From: Clostridia bacterium | GTDB taxonomy: Bacteria > Bacillota > Clostridia > Peptostreptococcales > Acidaminobacteraceae | DNA length: 64,000 nt | Direction of reading: 5' to 3' | Assembly (NCBI GenBank): GCA_018399635.1 | Contig: JAGYOH010000008.1 | Location: 62,001-126,000, forward strand | Shown: piece by piece, positions 23,991 through 32,032 of the stretch | Layout: each line of letters begins with the position of its first letter | How positions within the stretch are numbered: position 1 is the first letter of the stretch | Notes under the pieces: generated by a model | Database searches by the model: none | Seen by the model: the letters and a program-made list of their open reading frames with translations, nothing else | What the model was told of the DNA's origin: nothing | Program-made: the position numbers and the translations under genes

Positions 23991-24038
23991 GAACATTCAG
24001 ACAAATGAATTGTTTGAATGTTCATGAAATGGTATAAT
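23991..24038 (+). promoter_or_regulatory. Promoter overlapped by an inverted repeat upstream of pilD
   Basis: TTGTTT (24010-24015), a 17-base spacer and TATAAT (24033-24038). An imperfect 14-base inverted repeat, GAACATTCAGACAA (23991-24004) and TTGTTTGAATGTTC (24010-24023), covers the -35 box, as an operator would. A second small palindrome, AATGGCAT/ATGCCATT, lies at 23966-23984. The leader to pilD would be ~200 bases. No gene is seen between 23803 and 24244. Confidence 0.55.
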
Positions 24039-24244
24039 AAGTTAATAAATTGATTCGCTTTATCGTTTTTATGATTCATTTTGAATACTGCAAGTGTATA
24101 ATATAATAAAGGAAATCAAAAGTTGCGTAAACAGGCATACGGGGGATATATCTAGAATACAAGGATGTTTCACCCCGTCGTTATCTGTGGCTGCCATGTC
24201 GGAGAGTCGAAGGAAGCAGCAAGAAGAAAAAATGAGGGATTCTA

Positions 24245-25012
24245 TTGGGTGTGTTGGTCATAATTCTGGGCTTGCTGATCGGCTCTTTTCTCAACGTGGT
24301 GATTTACAGGGTGCCTGAGGGGGAGTCCCTCCTGCATACAGGCAGCCATTGTCCCCACTGTGAGACTCCGCTGAAGGCAAGGGACCTGGTCCCCCTTTTG
24401 AGCTACATCCTCCAGAGAGGCCGGTGTCGCTACTGTGGTGGCAAAGTCGCCATGCGGTATCCCTTCGTCGAGGGACTGACGGGTCTGGTGTTTTTTATGG
24501 GATACAGGGTCTTTGGTCTCGAGCTAGTCCCTTTGATCGGGTACTTCGGCTACGCCTCCCTGGCCATCGCCATCGCCTTCATAGACTATGATCACCAGAT
24601 CATTCCCGATGGTCTGTTGATTTTCGGCTTGCTGTGGTTTCTTCTCGCCAGACTGGGTGGGAGTTATTTCGAAGGGACGGCCATCGTGACCCTTGACGCC
24701 CTCTGGGGCCTGCTGGCCGGAGGTGGGGTTTTTCTCCTCATCGCCCTGCTTTCAAAGGGGGGCATGGGTGGAGGCGACGTGAAATACATGGCCCTGATCG
24801 GCTTTGCCTTCGGGCTCGAGTCGGTGGTCCTGGTGATGTTCTTGTCCTTTTTCATCGGTGCCGTCATTTCGGTGGTATTGTTAATGACGAAAATAAAGGG
24901 AAGAAAGGAAGCCATACCCTTCGGCCCCTTTATTTCCATAGGATGGCTGCTGACCCTTCTCTACCAGGAAGGAATCCTTCAGTGGTATCTCCTAAATCTA
25001 GGGATTGGATGA
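24245..25012 (+). CDS. pilD: Prepilin peptidase/N-methyltransferase PilD
   Basis: 255-residue membrane aspartic protease that removes prepilin leaders and methylates the new N-terminus. The N-terminal methylase-type domain has two CxxC pairs (CPHC, then CRYC). The two catalytic aspartates lie in AFIDYDHQIIPD and MGGGDVKYMALIG (the G-x-G-D motif). About seven to eight membrane segments follow. The TTG start at 24245, five bases after a GAGGGA site, is slightly better than GTG 24251. Its substrates should include the four prepilin-like genes of this locus. Confidence 0.94.
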   Translation: MGVLVIILGLLIGSFLNVVIYRVPEGESLLHTGSHCPHCETPLKARDLVPLLSYILQRGRCRYCGGKVAMRYPFVEGLTGLVFFMGYRVFGLELVPLIGYFGYASLAIAIAFIDYDHQIIPDGLLIFGLLWFLLARLGGSYFEGTAIVTLDALWGLLAGGGVFLLIALLSKGGMGGGDVKYMALIGFAFGLESVVLVMFLSFFIGAVISVVLLMTKIKGRKEAIPFGPFISIGWLLTLLYQEGILQWYLLNLGIG

Positions 25013-25022
25013 TGGTGATAAA

Positions 25023-26648
25023 ATGTTGAAGAATTTCAAGCGCCTTAGAAACAAAAATATTTTATCCATGGATTTTGACGACGGTCAGATCAAGATTCTC
25101 CTGGGAAAACGGGGGAAGAGAGAGATCACGCTGAAGAAGGCCTTTACCGTGGAGATGCCCCAGGGAGTCTACGCCACCGGTGAAATTCTTGATTTTGAAC
25201 GACTGGTGACGATCATCAGGGAAGGATTGAAGCTGCATCGAATCAGACCCAAGACCCTGACGGTGGTTTCCTTCAACTCCAAGGAATCCATCTCCAGGAT
25301 CATCACCATTCCCGCCACCAAGAACGAGCAGCTCATCAATATGATCAAAATCGAAATGCAGCAGCATATCCCCATCGACATGGAGAATTTCATCCTGCAG
25401 TACAAGATCCAGAGGACCTTGACCAAGGACGGGGTCAAACAGCATGAGGTCATGGTGGTGGCCATGAACCAGGATACCGCCAATGATTTCTTCCGACTGG
25501 TCAAGACCGTGGGCCTGAGGCCCGTCTCCGCCGACTGGCAGCCCAACAGCCTGGGAAAACTCCTCAAATACCACGTGATCAATGACAAGAATACCGAAGA
25601 ACTCGACACCATCGTCATGGCGAAACTCCAGAAGGATTTCACCACCTTCAGCATTTTAAGAAACGGCGACAACCGCTATTCCAGGATTTTCCCCATAGGG
25701 GCCAGAGAGCTCTACCATTCCCTGAACAAGGACAAGGTTCATGAAATCGTCAATGTAGAAGAAATCGGCCAGGACTTCATGTCCACCTTCGATTCCCAGG
25801 TGGATGAGGAATACCTGGACGCCTGGCTGGATGAACTGGAACGAATCATCAAATTCTATACCTCCCGGGAATCGGGCAATCAAATCAGGAAAGTCGTCCT
25901 TTGCGGGCTGACCAAGGGAGTCACGGGTCTTCTGCCCCGGATCAACGACTTCCTCTCAGTGCCCGGAGTCCTGATCGAACAGGTGGATCATGTCAAAAGA
26001 CCCAAGGGAGCGGATGATTTCAAATGCAGTGAATATGCCGTCGCCCTGGGGAATCTGATTCTGGAGTACCGCTACGAACACTTGAAGGATGTCAACTTCT
26101 TCGAGCCCTTCGTCATCAAAAAAACCAAGATCAAGACCAGCAGTGTCTTGTCCGTCTTGATGGTTTTCGTAGCCCTCGGCTACATCGGATACGATTATTT
26201 CACCCACTATCAGATCATCAAGGACCTTGAGAATGAGGTGGCCGGATATGCCGCCCAGGTGGACAACCCCGAGGTCACGGCCAAGCTTGAACTTATCGCC
26301 GCCAAGGAAGCGGAGTATGAAGAGCTTCTTGCCTTCAATCAAGGTCTCAACCTGATCTTAGAGGATGAAGCTTCAAAGGATCTCGTGAAAAAACCCTATT
26401 TCTACACCCTGCTTAAAAGTATTCCTGAGTCGGTCACCCTCGAGAGTTACGATTTCGGCGGTTCAAACATCAGTTTGAGCGGGGTTTCCACCGACGAGGC
26501 GGCCATCGCCGAGATGGAAAAACGCATCCGGAACGCCGCCTTCGTGGAATCTCTTTTCATACCCGGCATCAACCGGGTCGAGGATGAAACCACCGGCGGA
26601 GTGACCTACACCTTCAATGTGGCCATCACTCTCAAGGGGGTGGAGTAG
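25023..26648 (+). CDS. PilM-PilN fusion protein of the pilus inner-membrane complex
   Basis: 541 residues. Residues ~10-355 are PilM-like, an actin-fold cytoplasmic protein, with MDFDDGQIKILLGK as the first nucleotide-site strand, then IEMQQHIPIDMENFIL and VVLCGLTKGVTGLLPRI. Residues ~375-395 are a membrane helix (LSVLMVFVALGYIGYDYF). The remainder is a PilN-like coiled coil and small beta domain outside the membrane (YTLLKSIPESVTLESYDF). In many bacteria pilM and pilN are separate genes whose products bind through the PilN N-terminus; here the link is covalent. ATG 25023 follows a weak GGTGA site. TTG 25005, overlapping the pilD stop, is the alternative. Confidence 0.88.
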   Translation: MLKNFKRLRNKNILSMDFDDGQIKILLGKRGKREITLKKAFTVEMPQGVYATGEILDFERLVTIIREGLKLHRIRPKTLTVVSFNSKESISRIITIPATKNEQLINMIKIEMQQHIPIDMENFILQYKIQRTLTKDGVKQHEVMVVAMNQDTANDFFRLVKTVGLRPVSADWQPNSLGKLLKYHVINDKNTEELDTIVMAKLQKDFTTFSILRNGDNRYSRIFPIGARELYHSLNKDKVHEIVNVEEIGQDFMSTFDSQVDEEYLDAWLDELERIIKFYTSRESGNQIRKVVLCGLTKGVTGLLPRINDFLSVPGVLIEQVDHVKRPKGADDFKCSEYAVALGNLILEYRYEHLKDVNFFEPFVIKKTKIKTSSVLSVLMVFVALGYIGYDYFTHYQIIKDLENEVAGYAAQVDNPEVTAKLELIAAKEAEYEELLAFNQGLNLILEDEASKDLVKKPYFYTLLKSIPESVTLESYDFGGSNISLSGVSTDEAAIAEMEKRIRNAAFVESLFIPGINRVEDETTGGVTYTFNVAITLKGVE

Positions 26649-27833
26649 ATGAAGATCACCAGTCGTGAAAAGGCCCTGCTGATTTTCCTGGTGGCGACCC
26701 TCCTGGTGGGTGGGTACTACTACTTCATCGTGGATATCAACGATGCGAGAATCTTCGAGCTCGAGACGGACCTCATGATCAAAAAACAGCAGCTCGCCGA
26801 TGTGCGGGCCATCGAGGAGATCCAGGAGAGTTTCAACACCCAGTTTGAAATCGTCAACGAGGAAATCAAGCGGAATCTCGACGGCATCATCATCAACAGC
26901 AACCAGGAGGAGATCATCCTTCTGGCCCGGGAATTCCTGGGGGATTTCAGAGATCAGAACAATACCGTGAATTATCAGGAAACCCGACAGATGGAGGAGG
27001 GGGCCCTTGACAGCAGTTTCTACACCCTGGGCATCGATTTCACCGGGACCTATGAGGAACTCGTGGTGCTCCTCAACCGCTTCTGGGATTATCCCAAGGC
27101 CCTGGCCATCGACACCCTCTCCATGAGCAAGACTGAGACAGAGGGCGGAGAGATGGAAATTTCAGCCGCCATCAACGTGCATTTCTACAATCTCTATCTC
27201 AGGGAGAACCAGCAGCAGAATCTTTACAAGTGGACCCTCCTGGGCATCACGGAGGAAAGAAATCCCTTCAACGAGATTCCGGACCCCATGGCCAGCAGCA
27301 GCCATACCTACCTGGGGGATGCCATTGACGGCGAGTCCACCTATCAACCCATGTACTTCAGGGATATCGAGGGCCACTGGGCCCAGGATGAAATTGAATC
27401 CTACAATCTGATGGATTATGTCTACGGCATCGACAATGACTTCTTCGGACCCGACCAGCCCATTACCAAGTCCCAGTTCGTGGTCATGCTGGACCGGATT
27501 CTCAAGTGGCCTCTGCCGGTGGATGCGCTGGACCTTTCAATCTACGAGGGGTTTGAGAACCTCGAGGGCTTTGAATATGAATACAAGCGGGCCCTCTTCA
27601 AGGGTTACATCGCCGGGAATTCCTTTGAATCCCTGGGGCCGGACGAAACCCTGACCCAGAGTCAGATGGAGAGCATTTTCAGGGAAAGCCTGAATCCGGA
27701 GTTCAGCTGGACTCTGGTGATGGGGCTGATCGACGACATGGGCATCGAGGCACAAGGATTCGTGTTAGATGACAATCGTGAGGTGACCCGCGCTGAAGCG
27801 GTCTTCGCCCTGACTCATTTCAGGGTGGAGTAG
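26649..27833 (+). CDS. PilO-like protein with C-terminal S-layer homology (SLH) repeats
   Basis: 394 residues, starting on the base after the PilMN stop. Residues 9-28 form a membrane helix and ~30-75 a coiled coil. Residues ~80-185 are a PilO-like ferredoxin-type domain (YTLGIDFTGTYEELVVLLNRF). Up to this point it is PilO by position and form. Residues ~236-285 are then a clear SLH repeat (MYFRDIEGHWAQDEIES and FFGPDQPITKSQFVVMLDRIL). Two weaker repeats follow near 308-348 (RALFKGYIAGNSF, LTQSQMESIFR) and 356-391 (REVTRAEAVFAL). Three SLH units are the usual set that binds secondary wall polymers. It would tie the pilus alignment complex to the wall. I know of no standard PilO with this tail. 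Confidence 0.85.
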   Translation: MKITSREKALLIFLVATLLVGGYYYFIVDINDARIFELETDLMIKKQQLADVRAIEEIQESFNTQFEIVNEEIKRNLDGIIINSNQEEIILLAREFLGDFRDQNNTVNYQETRQMEEGALDSSFYTLGIDFTGTYEELVVLLNRFWDYPKALAIDTLSMSKTETEGGEMEISAAINVHFYNLYLRENQQQNLYKWTLLGITEERNPFNEIPDPMASSSHTYLGDAIDGESTYQPMYFRDIEGHWAQDEIESYNLMDYVYGIDNDFFGPDQPITKSQFVVMLDRILKWPLPVDALDLSIYEGFENLEGFEYEYKRALFKGYIAGNSFESLGPDETLTQSQMESIFRESLNPEFSWTLVMGLIDDMGIEAQGFVLDDNREVTRAEAVFALTHFRVE

Positions 27834-27847
27834 AGAGGGTGAGAATT

Positions 27848-29149
27848 GTGATTCGAAACGATTCGAAGGGCATGGCTCTACCCCTGGTGATCATCATCAT
27901 GGCGGTTCTCGCCGCCATCGGCACCACCATGCTCAGCATCTCCCTGGCGGAGGTGAATTTCAACGAGCACGATGAGAGAGGCACCCAGGCCTACTATATT
28001 GCCAGATCCGTGGCGGACGCCGTCAAGGACGAGGTGGTGGCGGATCCCGACACCATCATCGGCATCGCCGGAGGACCCGCCACGGCCACCACGGTGAATT
28101 TCGCCGACGGCTCTGCCGAGGTCTACGTCACCACCCCGGTTCCCGGACCCACCTCGGGGACCTACCGCTATACCATCGTGTCCACCGGCTCCTACCGGGG
28201 GCAGGAGGCCACGGTGATGATTGATCTGGAACGGGGGGTGGAGGCCGGTGAGACCTATGATGTCTTCGGCAATCTGATCAGCGGCACTGAAAACATCAGT
28301 CTGGCCAAAAACTTTGAAATCAACCTGGCCGACGGTGTGGACGGCGTCAAGAAATACGTGGTGGACTATTCTGACCCTGACAATCCCTTTTTTCTGGATG
28401 ACGGGGGCCATGTTTCCTACGTGCTGTACCGGCACGAGGACATCATTTACAATGAGGAGGACTTCGATTCCGGCTGGACGACTTACGAAGAGATCTATCC
28501 ACCCCCCCTGCCCACCTACGAGGATGAATTCGGGGTGACCCAGACGGGCTACAAGGAAATCGTGCCCCCCCTCCTGCCCCTGGTCCTGGACGGTGACGGC
28601 AATCGGCTGGACATCGACATCGGCAACACGGATTATACCATTTCAGAGTCCGGTTATTACGGGACCCTGGACATGGGGCCCAGCGGCAGTTACACCTTCC
28701 ATGTGAATGAGGGCGAAATTCTCCAAGTGAGGGCCGACCAGATGATTTTTGACGGGGAGATCAGGGTGACGGCTGATACGGCGGAACTGGGCATGCTCCA
28801 CCTCATCGTCAATGACTACATGGAGATGCCCAATGCCAATGCCGAGGTGGGCACCGACGCCCCCAATGTCCTCCTCATTTTTCCCTATGATGACGATGTC
28901 AGCCGCTACGGCACCGATCAGGTCGACCTGGTGCTCAAAGCCAATGCCGACTCCAACTTTTTTGTCTATGGACCGAGTATCGAGGTGGAAATGGGTTCAG
29001 GAGCCGAATTCGTCGGCGCCATGGTGGTGGCCGATTTCGACGGGGACAACAACAATGAAATCACCTACGATCCCAGCTACGACGACATCAGCTATGAAGT
29101 GGTGGTTTCCACAGGAAACTACTACCTGGTGCCCGTCGCCTACCGTTAG
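27848..29149 (+). CDS. PilX-like pilus assembly protein with large beta-rich domain
   Basis: 433 residues. The N-terminus RNDSKGMALPLVIIIMAVLAA is the PilX-type class III signal followed by the pilin helix, with E at the fifth position replaced. The remainder (~80-433) is acidic, aspartate-rich and beta-structured, with a glycine- and aspartate-rich C-terminus (ADFDGDNNNEITYDPSYDD) that could bind calcium. Such large prepilin-like proteins often sit at pilus tips. GTG 27848, eight bases after GAGGG, is preferred to GTG 27839. Confidence 0.8.
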   Translation: MIRNDSKGMALPLVIIIMAVLAAIGTTMLSISLAEVNFNEHDERGTQAYYIARSVADAVKDEVVADPDTIIGIAGGPATATTVNFADGSAEVYVTTPVPGPTSGTYRYTIVSTGSYRGQEATVMIDLERGVEAGETYDVFGNLISGTENISLAKNFEINLADGVDGVKKYVVDYSDPDNPFFLDDGGHVSYVLYRHEDIIYNEEDFDSGWTTYEEIYPPPLPTYEDEFGVTQTGYKEIVPPLLPLVLDGDGNRLDIDIGNTDYTISESGYYGTLDMGPSGSYTFHVNEGEILQVRADQMIFDGEIRVTADTAELGMLHLIVNDYMEMPNANAEVGTDAPNVLLIFPYDDDVSRYGTDQVDLVLKANADSNFFVYGPSIEVEMGSGAEFVGAMVVADFDGDNNNEITYDPSYDDISYEVVVSTGNYYLVPVAYR

Positions 29150-29160
29150 GGGGGAGTCCC

Positions 29161-29484
29161 GTGAAGAAACGCAGACAAAACAAGGGCTTCACCTTGATTG
29201 AAGTGGTGATCGCCCTGGGCATTTTCAGCATCATGATGGTGGGCATCCTGACGGTGTACTCCGGTGTCTTCCAGCACCTGGGCAACAGCCGCAGACAGGC
29301 GGTTGAAAACTACGAGAGCCAGATGGAACTGGAAAAGGCGGCCTCCAAAGTGGTCACCTCCACCGCGGTGGAGACGGCAACGACCCTGACCATCACCTTC
29401 GGAGAGCCCGGGGACGAGAGAACCATCGATGTCCCGGGAAAAGTCTATGAACACGGGGAGTTCCAGATTTTCGTCCCCGATTGA
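29161..29484 (+). CDS. Prepilin-like protein (PilV/GspI type)
   Basis: 107 residues starting with GTG. The leader KKRRQNKGFTLIEVVIALGIFSIMM has the cleavage site G/F and the conserved E5, typical of minor pilins, followed by a short variable domain. It lies 11 bases after the pilX-like gene and 16 before the next prepilin, as in minor-pilin operons. Confidence 0.85.
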   Translation: MKKRRQNKGFTLIEVVIALGIFSIMMVGILTVYSGVFQHLGNSRRQAVENYESQMELEKAASKVVTSTAVETATTLTITFGEPGDERTIDVPGKVYEHGEFQIFVPD

Positions 29485-29500
29485 TGAAGAAGGGTGACCT

Positions 29501-30007
29501 ATGAAAAAAATGAATCGCGGGATGACCTTGATCGAGCTCGTGGTGGCCATGGCGGTGTTCGGGATTCTGACCCTGATGGTCTTTTCCTTTTTCAATTTCG
29601 GGCTTCGCGGCTTTGAGACCTCCAAGGACATGTCCGACGAGCAGTTTCAGGTCCGCTTTGCCGCCGGTCAGATTTCTGAAATTCTCAGAAATGTGGCCAC
29701 CTTTGACCTGCCCGCTTCACCACCGACCCTGGCGGCCGGGGAATTCGCCATCTACGTGGCTGCCGGCCAGCTCATCCTGGAGGATGATGCCGGGGACACA
29801 AGGCCCCTCAGCAGCGCCCGAATCGGTTCCGTGGCCTTCACCGTCATCGAAGGGGACAATCTCATGCTGGGATTCGTCCTGACCAGCGATGAAGGCTACA
29901 CGGTGAGCAGCCAGGTCCTCCTCAACAATTACGGGGATTATGTGGACGGGAACCACACCTACTCCGGCGCCCTTGCTGGAGACTACATTCTTTTCACCAA
30001 TCCCTAG
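29501..30007 (+). CDS. Prepilin-like protein (PilW/GspJ type)
   Basis: 168 residues with leader KKMNRGMTLIELVVAMAVFG, a cleavage site after G, E5 present, and a ~130-residue beta-rich head. It ends the pilus operon. Its TAG stop overlaps the TAG of the convergent TraX-like gene within the same CTAG palindrome at 30004-30007. Confidence 0.87.
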   Translation: MKKMNRGMTLIELVVAMAVFGILTLMVFSFFNFGLRGFETSKDMSDEQFQVRFAAGQISEILRNVATFDLPASPPTLAAGEFAIYVAAGQLILEDDAGDTRPLSSARIGSVAFTVIEGDNLMLGFVLTSDEGYTVSSQVLLNNYGDYVDGNHTYSGALAGDYILFTNP

Positions 30008-30630
30008 ATGAGGGCGTCGATGAGGAGCAGAAGCGTCATATGGACAGGATAAAAGACATAGGCCAGGGATCTGGGCAGGCGTATGTCTTTTTTGATTTCA
30101 ATGAAGACCAGGGGGAGGGCCAGCAGGCTGAAGGGCTGGATGGGATTGCCCGTGGCGGCGAAGAAGACCCCGTTGAGAATCAGAGAGTTGACAATCAGGT
30201 TTTTTCGATTTCCGGTTTTCAGCCAGTTGTCCAGAATCCAGAGCATCATCATCCCGTAGAAGCCGTAGGAAATCTTCAGGGACTGGGTCAAGAGCCCTGC
30301 CAGGAGCAGGGGCAGGGGGTTCTTCTCAGTGGTGTGCTCCAGGGCGAGGAGGCCGATGAAGAAAAAAAGGATCACATTGTACCGCCCCGGGATGAAGAAA
30401 TGATAGGGGATCTGGGAGAGGAGGCCGAAGAGCAGGAGTCGCCGCTTGTAGGCCCTCAGGTCCCTGGTGTGGTGGTATCCCGTCACCAGGCAAAGGGCGA
30501 AGAGGGGGAAGGCGATTCTGCCGATGAGGCGGAACACCAGCTGATCCGGGAAGAAGAGATAGCCGACATGGTCCACGAGCATGGTGAAAAGGGCGATGAT
30601 TTTCAGAAAATCCGTCGTATTTTTTGACAT
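30004..30630 (-). CDS. TraX-family membrane protein
   Basis: 208-residue polytopic protein with six to seven hydrophobic segments. It matches the TraX family (named for F-pilin N-acetylation) through FLKIIALFTMLVDHVGYLFF, RLIGRIAFPLFALCLVTGY and the later YNVILFFFIGLLAL and YGFYGMMM. The family also occurs on Firmicute chromosomes without conjugation genes, where it is presumed to be an acyltransferase. ATG 30630, after GGAGG, is better than 30660. Its position beside the pilus genes is suggestive of surface modification but not proof. Confidence 0.85.
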   Translation of the reverse strand: MSKNTTDFLKIIALFTMLVDHVGYLFFPDQLVFRLIGRIAFPLFALCLVTGYHHTRDLRAYKRRLLLFGLLSQIPYHFFIPGRYNVILFFFIGLLALEHTTEKNPLPLLLAGLLTQSLKISYGFYGMMMLWILDNWLKTGNRKNLIVNSLILNGVFFAATGNPIQPFSLLALPLVFIEIKKDIRLPRSLAYVFYPVHMTLLLLIDALI

Positions 30631-30668
30631 TTTGTCCTCCATCGTGTAGGATACTTTCATTATAGCGG

Positions 30669-30697
30669 TTCAAATTCTTCTTTAAAAGAGTTATAAT
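30669..30697 (+). promoter_or_regulatory. Promoter of the 30720 gene
   Basis: TTCAAA (30669-30674), a 17-base spacer and TATAAT (30692-30697). A minus-strand TATAAT (30664-30659) for the TraX-like gene lies back to back with it. Confidence 0.6.
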
Positions 30698-30719
30698 TAG
30701 GTGAGCAAAGGAGATTGTA

Positions 30720-31088
30720 ATGAATGAATATGTCATAGCCCTCTTCGGCACCTTCCTGGTCTTCATCTGGGTCCAGACCGTCAGGAGCTTCATGAGGATG
30801 AATCTGTTCAAGAAAATCAAAAAAAGGATTTTTGTCTTGACCACCCTCTACGTGGTGGAGCATTCGAGGGAAGGCTTCATCGGCTACCAGTACCGGAATT
30901 ACATCTACAGAAAGCTTGAAGAAGAGCAAATGAGACAATGGGTGGAAAGAGTGGATATCCGCTGGATCAACGAGACCCGGTTTGTCCTGAGCCTGGACAT
31001 GCTGTACCATGACAACCTCAGGATGACCTACGAGTTTCCCATGGACATGAGTCAGTTGACCCTCTCATCAAAGCAGGAAAAGGAGTGA
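30720..31088 (+). CDS. Hypothetical membrane-anchored protein
   Basis: 122 residues: one N-terminal membrane helix (~4-20), then a basic region (KKIKKRIF) and a soluble, charged C-terminal part rich in aromatic residues. No family was recognised. It has AAAGGAG before the start and its own promoter, and is followed after 8 bases by a 32-codon frame. Confidence 0.7.
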   Translation: MNEYVIALFGTFLVFIWVQTVRSFMRMNLFKKIKKRIFVLTTLYVVEHSREGFIGYQYRNYIYRKLEEEQMRQWVERVDIRWINETRFVLSLDMLYHDNLRMTYEFPMDMSQLTLSSKQEKE

Positions 31089-31096
31089 ATGATTGT

Positions 31097-31195
31097 ATGA
31101 AAAAGAACGGGCGAAAAATCATTGCGATTTTCATCGCAGCCAGCCTGGTGCTGGCCACCTTCGGGTCAGCCTTGGTCAGTGCCATCATGTATTAG
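31097..31195 (+). CDS. Small membrane peptide, 32 residues (Prli42/DUF4044-like)
   Basis: ATG 31097 to TAG 31195 encodes a basic start (MKKNGRKII) and a single hydrophobic helix ending ALVSAIMY. AGGAG lies 11 bases upstream. Size and layout resemble the very small Firmicute proteins of the Prli42/DUF4044 kind, one of which anchors the stressosome in Listeria. The similarity is in form only. A strong terminator follows the stop directly, which supports a real transcript end after this gene. Confidence 0.5.
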   Translation: MKKNGRKIIAIFIAASLVLATFGSALVSAIMY

Positions 31196-31230
31196 AAATT
31201 GGGCCTGTTTGACAGCTCAATTTTTTTTTA
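31196..31230 (+). terminator. Terminator before recX
   Basis: AATTGGGC (31198-31205) pairs with GCTCAATT (31215-31222, one G-T), followed by nine T residues. The recX ribosome site starts right after. Confidence 0.75.
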
Positions 31231-31239
31231 GGAGGCCGC

Positions 31240-31851
31240 ATGGTTATTGAAAAAATCACCCCCTTGAGAAAAAAAGGCCACCGGGTCAGCTTCGGTGAAA
31301 GATCGATTGAAATCACCGGGAGGACCTTGAAGGACTTCGGTCTCGGTGCGGGAGATGACTTGACGGAGGAAACCCTTGAGGAGATCCTCAGGGCGGATGC
31401 CTCAAGCAGAGCCTGGGACAAGGCCCTCAGCCTCATCGCCTTTCAGGCCAGGACCAGCCGGGAGGTGGCCGACCGTCTGAGGCAGCTCTCCTACGGGGAG
31501 GAGACGGTTCAAGGAGTCCTCGACAAGCTTGTCGGGGAGGGGCTCCTTGATGACGAGGCCTATGCCCTGGAATACATTTCCGGGGCGATTGAACGCAGCG
31601 GGCGGATGAAGATCCTGCACCATCTGAGAAACAAGGGCATTTCCCAGGAAATCATCGACGGGCTCAAGATCGAGGAAAAGACCGCGACAGCCCGCAGAGA
31701 GCTGGGCAAGAAATTCGGGGACAGGATGGATTTCAGCCGCCAGGAGGACTGGGTCAGGGGGGCGAGGTTCCTCGCTCAAAGAGGTTTTGCCTATGAAACC
31801 ATCAAAAAAGCCCTGGGTCGTGGGGAAGATGATTTCTTTGGAGAGGGATAG
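31240..31851 (+). CDS. recX: Regulatory protein RecX
   Basis: 203-residue three-helix-repeat protein that modulates RecA filaments. After an N-terminal extension of ~60 residues it shows the RecX repeats: ALSLIAFQARTSREVADRL, VLDKLVGEGLLDDEAYALEY, HHLRNKGISQEIID and FLAQRGFAYETIKKAL. No recA is in this window. The 180 bases that follow hold only the tig promoter. Confidence 0.92.
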   Translation: MVIEKITPLRKKGHRVSFGERSIEITGRTLKDFGLGAGDDLTEETLEEILRADASSRAWDKALSLIAFQARTSREVADRLRQLSYGEETVQGVLDKLVGEGLLDDEAYALEYISGAIERSGRMKILHHLRNKGISQEIIDGLKIEEKTATARRELGKKFGDRMDFSRQEDWVRGARFLAQRGFAYETIKKALGRGEDDFFGEG

Positions 31852-31968
31852 CCGGATAATCCAGGGGGGTATCAGAGGAAATTTCAATAAAATCGGGGGT
31901 TACAACCTCGTTTTAAGGGTAAAATCAGTGATATGATGGAATATTTGTCGATATCTCAGCAAAAACGG

Positions 31969-31995
31969 TTTACAGATATTTATTAATGATATAAT
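31969..31995 (+). promoter_or_regulatory. Extended -10 promoter of the tig-clp-lon operon
   Basis: TGaTATAAT at 31987-31995 with TTTACA at 31969-31974 (15-base spacer). No CIRCE or CtsR-type operator is obvious in 31852-32032. Confidence 0.6.
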
Positions 31996-32032
31996 ATTAA
32001 GTACTGGAATATCATATTTTAGGAGGATAAGA

